Positions 32,891 to 64,000 of a DNA stretch of 64,000 bases are shown here, piece by piece; the stretch's first letter is position 1; the number at the start of each line of letters is the position of its first letter. The stretch comes from Limnephilus marmoratus (taxonomy: Eukaryota > Arthropoda > Insecta > Trichoptera > Limnephilidae): the NCBI GenBank assembly GCA_917880885.1, contig OU862910.1:55419285-55483284 (forward strand). The letters are read 5' to 3'. The notes beneath the pieces were generated by a model. The model saw only the letters and a program-made list of their open reading frames with translations, was not told where the DNA came from and ran no database searches. Both the position numbers and the translations under genes were made by a program.

Positions 32891-33349
32891 TTTTTGACAA
32901 TGAGTATTATTTATAATTTTTCAATCAAAAAGCTGGTTTTTAAATAATATTTTATCATTATTTTGTAAGAAAAATGTAATATATAAGTACCTAATTTAAT
33001 GTGATTATGTAGTATAATTCAGCACTTGTAAATAGCAGCTTGAATCAATTTAATAACTATCAAATTATCAATAAAACAACTTTATTTGAAACTTCTAGCC
33101 AAAACATCACTCACTACATATTTACAAAAAAATCAGTAAAAGATTCATTCATTTATAAATTAAGTATAAAAACATATAATAAAGTTTAAAAACGTAAAAA
33201 AGAAAGATAAATTTAATAGATTTAATAATAAAACAAGAAAAATTGTAATTAAAATTAGTGTCTTTGTCTTTTTGTCATGCTTGCTCTATATTTGTATATT
33301 TAGATTCATTTCAATAATATAGTTAATTTAAATAAGTTAATATAAATAA
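32891..33349. other. AT-rich stretch without gene
   Basis: No ORF, RNA gene or repeat boundary is seen. Confidence 0.5.
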
Positions 33350-33787
33350 TTAAGGGGGGAGTCTGGTCCAGCCGATCCACAGAATCGACTTTTTATTTGT
33401 TGCCTCAAAATCTTCTTATACATGTGGAGAAAACATTCCCAAAGTTCATAGCATCAAATTCAATCTTAAAATATAGTTAGGAGCGGTGCGTGCCGAGCAG
33501 GTAGAATGGAAAACGAAATGGCCCAGTTACAAGCGAAAACTATAAATGCGTTTTTCTCAAAATCACAATTTTCAAATGATTTCCAAGGACTCCAGGATTC
33601 CAGCATATATAATATAGCAGTTGTATCTTAGCTATATCTATATAAGTAGATATTCAAGTTAAATTTTCAAATTAATTTTTTTAAGTTTTTTTATTGTTGT
33701 AACAAAAGTTTCGTGATCGAAAATAAATTTTAACTTTGAAAAAACGTATTGAAAAAAAACCTCGGCTGCACCAGACTCCCCTCTTAA
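33350..33787. mobile_element. TTAA-target (piggyBac-like) MITE
   Basis: Element 33354-33783 is flanked by TTAA (33350-33353 and 33784-33787). Inverted ends of about 22 bp read GGGGAGTCTGGTCCAGCCGA at left and GGGGAGTCTGGTGCAGCCGA at right. The 430-bp interior has no coding capacity. TTAA duplication is characteristic of piggyBac-type transposition. Confidence 0.8.
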
Positions 33788-34003
33788 TAGATTAGTCAAC
33801 ATGATAATATACCTAGTACTAGTATACTAGATTTAATAGAGAGAAAGGTACTCGTACCACCACCATTGAGTATTATAGTTGAGTATTACAACTAAATAAT
33901 TAATCTATAAAAGTGTGATACTCACTAATTAATACCTAAATGAAAACAATTTTTAAAACTGCATAAAAATGGGGTAAAACTAAAATCTGTTGACATGTTA
34001 GGG

Positions 34004-34166
34004 AACGTACCCATACTACGTGACCAACTTTTTGCAATTTTTAACCCCCCCCCCCCCCCCCCCCCCGATATCCTAAGCAACCCGCCGCTCATTTGTATGG
34101 AGCGTGACATTTTGAAGACCCCCCCCCCCCCCCCCTAAACGTGTCACGTAGTATGGGTACGTTCCC
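34004..34166. mobile_element. Small Harbinger-like MITE with C tracts, copy 3
   Basis: Inverted ends GGGAACGTACCCATACTACG are flanked by TTA on both sides. Two long C runs (about 34046-34066 and 34119-34135) lie inside. The length of such runs is unreliable in assemblies. Confidence 0.82.
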
Positions 34167-34348
34167 TTAGTAATTATTAATGGTATAATATAATCCCTAA
34201 ATAAATTAAACACAAGTCCACAGACAATCATTGATGACTGTGTACTAATTTGAATGATGAATGTAGTATTTAAACATGACATGATACAAAATGCTTTGAA
34301 CATAATTCGGTTTGAACAAAAAATAATATCAGCGGATATTTGTGCAGT

Positions 34349-35362
34349 TTAACGGACTACATGCAGCACCAGGGTGGCATTCTTTGAGGACACTCTCTCT
34401 AGGAGATGATCTCCCAGCTCTTTGGAAACTTCTTGCCAAACACATTTGCCAATAATAGGGACCTCCTCCAAAGGAGGTCTGAAAGCCACGAGCAGTGTCA
34501 GGCAGTTCCCATCCGCCACTGTCTCCGTGTTGTTACAATGCTCCACAGCAAGCAACCCATGGGGTCGGTGCTGCGGTAAGTCCGCTCCAAATATCTCCAC
34601 CAGAAACTTCCTCAGAGTAGAGTGAACACTCTTGGATGGATTGATCTCGGCTGTGGGAAAGTGCATGGCGGTCTTCTCACTCAACAACACGTGGACTCTA
34701 TTAGTGGAGCGCCTTTTGATAATCACTACGAGTCGTAACAGATTTTTTTCATGCGGCTGCGGAGATGGCATGATGTGAGGATGCCAACTCTTATCATGCC
34801 CTCGGTGAAGGTGTGCCTTCGCCCGATCAATGAGATGAACAATGTCAGATGCACGCAAATTTATCTCTGCTAGATTCCCCACCCACTTGGCTTGGAGAGA
34901 TTCTTTATCGGCTCGGGCTGGGGTCTTGAGCTCCCCTCCCACTACGTTAGCCGTCAGAACAAACCTGAACCATGACCCACCGGCACACTCCACAGCCAAC
35001 AGAGTAGTCGGAACGCAGTCTAATCCAGTTTCTTCCAGAACCTCTCGAGCTGCAGCCTCCATGATATTCTCGCCCTTCTCCATCCGGCCTGCTGGGAGGT
35101 ACCACTTGCCCGCGCACATCTGCTTCGCTTCCTGAATCATCAGCACTTCATCCTTATCATTGATGATGACGCAGGCCACAATGTAGGTGACACTTTCGCC
35201 GAGGATGGGTTTGTAATTAGAAGGAGCTGCCGGGACCACTCCTTGCGCCTCGGCAGCCGCATTCTGTTCAGCAACAGTAAAATCACATAATTGCGCCTCG
35301 GGACCCTCGAGGCCGTGCCCGTCTAATACACGAGTAACACTAATATCAATGGAATGCGGCAT
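34349..35362 (-). CDS. NUDT18: NUDT18-like Nudix hydrolase, 337 aa
   Basis: Single-exon ORF from ATG (35360-35362) to a stop at 34349. Residues about 55-190 form the Nudix fold. The Nudix box is GRMEKGENIMEAAAREV then LEETGL, a perfect fit to GX5EX7REUXEEXGU, with the Mg2+-binding glutamates present. Around it, LMIQEAKQMCAGKWYLPAGR and GGSWFRFVL match the NUDT18 (MTH3) branch, whose vertebrate member removes phosphate from 8-oxo-(d)GDP and so cleans oxidised nucleotides from the pool. The C-terminal 150 residues (LVVIIKR..., LLAVEHCNN) also fit NUDT18; the length is close to the human protein (323 aa). No signal peptide. It is divergent from PASK, with about 1.0 kb between the start codons. 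The absence of introns could mean an old retrocopy or an ancestrally intronless gene. Confidence 0.9.
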   Translation of the reverse strand: MPHSIDISVTRVLDGHGLEGPEAQLCDFTVAEQNAAAEAQGVVPAAPSNYKPILGESVTYIVACVIINDKDEVLMIQEAKQMCAGKWYLPAGRMEKGENIMEAAAREVLEETGLDCVPTTLLAVECAGGSWFRFVLTANVVGGELKTPARADKESLQAKWVGNLAEINLRASDIVHLIDRAKAHLHRGHDKSWHPHIMPSPQPHEKNLLRLVVIIKRRSTNRVHVLLSEKTAMHFPTAEINPSKSVHSTLRKFLVEIFGADLPQHRPHGLLAVEHCNNTETVADGNCLTLLVAFRPPLEEVPIIGKCVWQEVSKELGDHLLERVSSKNATLVLHVVR

Positions 35363-36377
35363 GACAGGTGCGGGTTAAATTTTTTCACTTTCTAACAACA
35401 AAACATAATAATTTTTTATATTTCACGAGGATTATTGGTTTAACATGAATTAAAATTATCTTAATTTCATTTAATTGTTATGTTTGAAGTCCCAAATTAA
35501 TTAAACAGACATATGTTTACAAACAAAGTCACTCTCCGTCACTTGAACATTCCCAACAACACCTGTACACACCTGAAAATCTGAGATTTCGCGACATACC
35601 GGAGATACGTCAACAAAATGTTTCGTTTACAGTTAAATTTTTCGAATGAAAATGTTACTAGCCAGTGTGTGACGGTATAACCCGCCGTAGCTGTCATCGG
35701 TAGGACCCGTCATTGTTTTTATTGAGAAGATTTATAAGTAGTAAAAGTAAATAATGTCTGCAACTTATGTTACTTCTATTGTAATTTTTGATATAGGTAT
35801 TATTACTTGCTTCTACCTATCTGTGTGCTTTTCTTGTTAGTTCTTTTATGATATCCAAAAGTTGAATTGGGCGAAGTAAAAGAAAAAAAAATTCCGTATG
35901 TGCCAACCAACTGCTGAGATTTATGAAACTTTCGTAAATAATCGAATCAAAAAATCGTAAACATTCGGGCAGATAGTACAATAGTGTAATATGTAAAATG
36001 AATCCATCAAATCCATGCATCATGTAAAAAAAAAGATTCACTCCTTCAAGTCCGTCTGCTTAAATCCGATTCCTTTTGCTTAAAAATGGCTACCTATAAA
36101 TTCTTTGTTTTTACGTGAGTATATTTTATATTTGTTTTCAACACCTACTCAAATTTCTTTATTTCCATTTCGCGTAGTAGATTTTTGTAATTCCGCCTGG
36201 TAAAGGTTCTTACTTGAAAAGGTGGATTTATGAGAGCCACTGGCTGTCTATTTTTTCACAAATCAGCTGTCATTCTTTATCATTTCTTCTTGAACGTTAA
36301 AATTTAAACAACAAATCATTATTTTCGGTTGTTTTGTTCTAAAAAGTTATATAGATTTTACGTATTGTATTTCGAAA
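35363..36377. promoter_or_regulatory. Head-to-head intergenic region of NUDT18-like and PASK genes
   Basis: This is the 1015 bp between two divergent start codons, so it must hold both 5' leaders and probably both promoters. AT-rich, no recognised repeat and no convincing TATA box at a proper distance. Direct evidence for transcription start sites is lacking. Confidence 0.5.
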
Positions 36378-60461
<24,084 letters not shown>

Positions 60462-60596
60462 CACCCAAAACAAGGATCCTACTTGAAAAAAAACGATTTT
60501 ATTTTAAACTGCTGTCTTTAAAAATAATGCATTTATTGAAAGGATTTTTTTTTTACATAGGTAGTACGCTCCCCGGCTATAAAAGTATTATCTGAA

Positions 60597-60602
60597 AATA
60601 AA
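60597..60602 (+). terminator. PASK: Candidate PASK poly(A) signal
   Basis: The first AATAAA after the stop codon, 136 bp downstream. Other A-rich hexamers follow farther on, so longer 3' UTRs are possible. Confidence 0.5.
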
Positions 60603-60691
60603 GTGTACTTGGTGATACGACTCCATAAGCTGAAGTTAAAATCAATGTTAGGTCATTTATTGTTTTATGTGTAAAAATGTATGTATTTTAT

Positions 60692-61277
60692 TAACCCCTC
60701 GGGTCTATAGCACATTTTGTCAGATGATCTGATTATTTTAGCTTTCCAATGAAATCCAAATATGCAAATGGAATATTTCTGAACGTATCCAAAAATTAAA
60801 AACTGATTTTGAAAGGTGATGAAAATATAGTTTCCATTTTTATTATTAGAAATAATCTTCTAATTTATTTAATTATTTTAATACAAACATAAGGACATTT
60901 TAAAAATGGCTCTCCTTACATTTTTCTAACTAAAATTACTGATAATGAAAAAAAATTAAAAACACGTATACATTTTATTAGACAAATGAATTATCAACGT
61001 TATTGTCACCACATTGTCATTTCATGTGAAAATAATTTTTAATTAAAAAGTTTCATAAACTTTTTTCTAAATGCGGTCGGAATTTTTGATTTCATAAATA
61101 TGTGCATTAAAATTTTTCTGTGGTTGATTTTTAGATTTAAATATAAAATATCGTCTTTACTCTTTCTAACACCGTTAAGATCATATTTCTCACCATGACA
61201 GTAAGGGAGAAACAATGATTTCCATGAGACCTATTTGAGATATTCCGAAAAGCGATCAAATTAACCTGAGGGATTAA
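60692..61277 (-). mobile_element. TTAA-type repeat T, full copy
   Basis: Bounded by TTAA at both ends with terminal CCCCTCGGG and its approximate inverse CCTGAGGGA. The reverse complement matches 37980-38537 over most of its length, including GGTGTTAGAAAGAG. Length 586 bp, no coding capacity. Confidence 0.72.
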
Positions 61278-61299
61278 ATAACAAATGATTGTTTTCACT

Positions 61300-61790
61300 C
61301 ATTACAAAATAATTTATTTTAAATCAACATCTCCAGTGCCGTAAGTGCGAGGATTTATTTCCTCTTCTATGAGTTTCAAAGATATTCATATAAAAATATT
61401 GGATAACAATGCCTTTCCCGCCATTAGAAGAACCAGCATAAGAGATGGGTCTACCATTCCCATATAAAGTGAAGTAACCAAGTATTTGACTTTGGGCTGC
61501 TCTTTGTCCATTCTCTAAATATCTCTTATTACATATTTATATTATTATTGTAGGATGGTCAATGGTCATACAACAGTTGTTGAGACGCTGTCAAATTTAT
61601 TACATTACCTTTTGTTTTAAATGCTAATAAACCTTCCCTGGTGGATTTATTTTTTAGAAGCATTTGTAGCCTAGTTAGACTCTCGTCAACAAAATTTAAT
61701 TCAAGTAAAAAAATGATTATTTTGAACGTGTTTTTCTTTTTTTTTTAAATACGTTTTGAGCCTGCCCTAAGTATGTATTGAGGTAGGTGT
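61300..61790. other. 3' flank of PASK, no feature
   Basis: AT-rich; no ORF or repeat recognised. Confidence 0.4.
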
Positions 61791-61791
61791 C

Positions 61792-62079
61792 CTACGCACT
61801 AATTGTTTTATTTTTATTTTTTTTAAACATTACGACAAATGTTTGCCACCGAAAGCAAAAACATTTTGAACACAGAATATGTTTCGATGTTATTTTCGAA
61901 AAACAAAACACTTTGTGCACAGGAGACCAACCTTTACATACACTACAATAATATATTATAAAACATTTCGAACACAGAATATGTTTCGATGTTATTTTTG
62001 AAAAACAAAACACTTTGTGCACAGGAGACCCACCTTCACATACACTACAATAATATATTATAAAGTTTTTTTTGTTATG
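61792..62079 (-). other. Tandem Cys/His-rich repeat ORF, possibly MYND-like relic
   Basis: The minus-strand frame is open from just after a TGA near 62079 to 61792. It holds YYCSVCEGGSPVHKVFCF then SKITSKHILCSKCFII, followed by the same pattern again with KGW for EGG. The repeat is exactly 102 bp (34 codons), so the duplication keeps frame. The spacing C-x2-C, H-x3-C and CSKC with YYCS recalls a MYND zinc finger, but no Met start, intron signal or flanking domain is seen. It may be a gene fragment or part of a mobile element. Confidence 0.4.
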
Positions 62080-62165
62080 TCAAACCTTTGTCAATTTAAT
62101 CAACATGACAAATACATAGTTTTGTTGTGTTTATATTATGTACCTGTATGTTTGAAAAATCCCTA

Positions 62166-62755
62166 ATGGCTTGTTCGCGTTAGGAGAGTAGTTTAGTCGA
62201 GTAGCGAGTAACTTGCTACTTGTTCGCATTACTTTCAAGTAGAGTTCATTAGTAAGCCGCGCGTTGCAAGATGACGGGCTGCTACGTAACAAAGTAAATA
62301 CGCTAATTAAGCTCATATTAATGCTTTTTTTAATGAATCACAAAGTGAAACCTTTCCGAAGAAGTTTTCTTCGAAAAATTAATTCATATTACTTAATGCT
62401 TTTTTTAGAAGAGGTGGAACAATAATTTAGTGAGATGAAAATAAATAAATTATGGACACAAAAACAGATTAATAGCAGCATAAATAAATAATTTTAGATT
62501 AGCATCTTCGCCCCAACCGCACGACATTTCTACGCGTCTATTAATGAACTTTGCTAAAATGACGGGTTCGCGCGTGTCAGTTTGCGGGGATGCGTGATGG
62601 GGAGGGAGGTGCTATTCACCCGAAAAAATAAAACGAAATGGATTGACTACTAAAGAGCTGACCAAACTACTCTACTAAAATTGTGGTGTTCGGACGCGTT
62701 TAGTTACTAATATACTCGACTAAACTACTCTCCCAATGCGAACGCCTCTTTACAG
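62166..62755. mobile_element. Inverted-repeat MITE near the right end
   Basis: The ends contain GGAGAGTAGTTTAGTCGAGTA at left and its reverse complement at about 62713-62735, with outer TTCGCGTTA/TTCGCATTG parts. The interior is AT-rich with one CpG-rich patch. About 590 bp. The target duplication is not clear. Confidence 0.68.
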
Positions 62756-63410
62756 TTGAATGAGAGAACAATTATTTATTAAAAATTACTGATTATTTTT
62801 GTAGACTTAGGTCAGACATCATTGTAGTGCATAGTTGTAAATATTTAGTTGATTAGAATGTGATAAATATTTTTTCAAAGTTGTAACAATAATTAAATTA
62901 CATATCTATATTTTTTTAATGTTAAAAAATCAAGACATGACAGTAGATTAGAAATTGCTGCTTTTGTTCTATGTAATAATATGAAATAGTGGAAGGAGCT
63001 GGAATCACCACTGTCGGAGGTTTCTTATCTGAGGGTGTTGGCTGGAGGTCTCTCTTGCACTTGATGCCTTAGCTATGCAAACAAACTCATGTTTGTAACA
63101 CACTGAATTTTCTTGGAGCACAATCAGAGGGCATCCAAGTAGTATTTCACAAGGTCAGGCCTCTGTCCTCTCCTTAATTATTCGTAGATTATAGTAGTAT
63201 TCTAATCCAGTATTATTCATCATTGGTAAAGGATACACTTAAATGTCGCACTGTGTACATAAATAATGATTATTGAATATGTGCAGTTATTTCAACAATA
63301 AAAATACAAAAGACAGCATAACATTTTTAAGGGCCCAAAATGTTGCTTATCCCATTTGCAACAGGAAAAAAATTGCGAATTGTAATGGGTCACACTAGTA
63401 AAGCTCTTAG

Positions 63411-63629
63411 TTATGATCCCCTAAGGCTGGGTGACTTACTGGTTGAAACACCTGAAGTTACCCTACTTAAACAGCTCTCGCACATTTGATTGACACCGGT
63501 TCCATTCTCAAAAACAGATTGGTTTTCTGTCAGAATATTTTCAAGAACAAACTCACTCCCATATAATCTCAGTTGTAAAGGATTATGAGCTGACAAGATA
63601 CATTCTATTTCAATTTGATAACCTGACAT
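63411..63629 (-). other. Unrecognised minus-strand ORF, 72 codons
   Basis: ATG at 63627-63629: MSGYQIEIECILSAHNPLQL, then RLYGSEFVLENILTENQSVF and NQMCESCLSRVTSG. The composition is plausible for protein. It follows another ORF at 63654-63845 on the same strand, so both could be pieces of one gene extending beyond the window or a decayed copy. Confidence 0.25.
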
Positions 63630-63653
63630 TAATTCCGGTAGTACTTATATTCC

Positions 63654-63845
63654 TTAGGTTAATAATTTGGCATAGAAAACTTGACAGACCAAGTGATTGT
63701 TTGCGTAAAAGGTGCTATTTACAGAGCTTTTAAACATTATTCTTACAGTAGCTTTGCCATTACAATCTTTGATCTTAATCATTAACACAACCGTGTGGGA
63801 GTATTTGGCTTCAAACAAACACTTTGGTAGGTAGTGTTCATTCAA
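63654..63845 (-). other. Unrecognised minus-strand ORF, 63 codons
   Basis: The open frame encodes NEHYLPKCLFEAKYSHTVVL, MIKIKDCNGKATVRIMFKS and NNHLVCQVFYAKLLT. CATCTAG just upstream could be a splice acceptor. No family is recognised. Confidence 0.25.
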
Positions 63846-64000
63846 CTAGATGCCGTCTTAGTGATAACGGAGCTCCTTTTCTCTCACTTTGATCTCATTA
63901 CTATGTAGTACAAGAATGGTTGTCCATTGAAGACCAAAGATATTATTATAATAAATTGTATTATAACCGAAACGGTTTATGACACCAACATAATAAATAA

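Overview
This is a nuclear genomic window from an insect. Two host genes carry the firm signal: a 20-exon PAS-domain kinase gene (PASK) with consensus GT-AG introns, and an apparently intronless NUDT18-type Nudix hydrolase gene. Almost everything else is decayed transposable elements of kinds common in insects: I-type, Jockey/CR1-like and RTE-like LINEs, mariner, hAT, PIF/Harbinger and TTAA-target elements, and tRNA-like repeats. There is also a short run of the insect telomere motif TTAGG. Several LINE fragments resemble families I associate with Lepidoptera, but the order cannot be fixed from sequence alone.

Layout. 1-6830 is a degenerate I-type LINE (gag zinc knuckles, endonuclease, reverse transcriptase, RNase H). 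Its reverse transcriptase is split by a 1.65 kb insert made of inverted and tandem 412-bp units with a tRNA-like core, bounded by a 12-bp target duplication. 6830-24240 has no convincing host gene. It holds two Tc1/mariner-type relics, an unusual element with subterminal repeats (one copy nested in a mariner-type relic), a 1.15 kb hAT-type element with 82-bp inverted ends, LINE 3' fragments, and a pair of inverted repeat copies around 18.6-22.7 kb. 24381-27952 is a LINE with both ORFs open. 28-33.8 kb is a mosaic of LINE tails, a SINE-like family and small inverted-repeat elements.

34349-35362 (minus) encodes the NUDT18-like protein and 36378-60461 (plus) encodes PASK. Their start codons lie head-to-head about 1.0 kb apart, so they may share a control region. 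The PASK exon chain keeps phase throughout and predicts 1300 residues: an N-terminal tail, PAS regions, a Ser/Asp-rich linker, a kinase domain with all catalytic motifs, and an acidic C-terminal tail. Its introns hold many of the same repeats. 60.5-64 kb is PASK 3' flank with a TTAA element, a tandem Cys/His-rich repeat on the minus strand, an inverted-repeat element and two unrecognised minus-strand ORFs.

I found no CRISPR, operon or prokaryote-like system. The most unusual items are the tRNA-core composite insert, a SINE-like family whose 3' end matches a LINE family present in the same window, and a decayed duplication of a PASK splice acceptor plus exon start.
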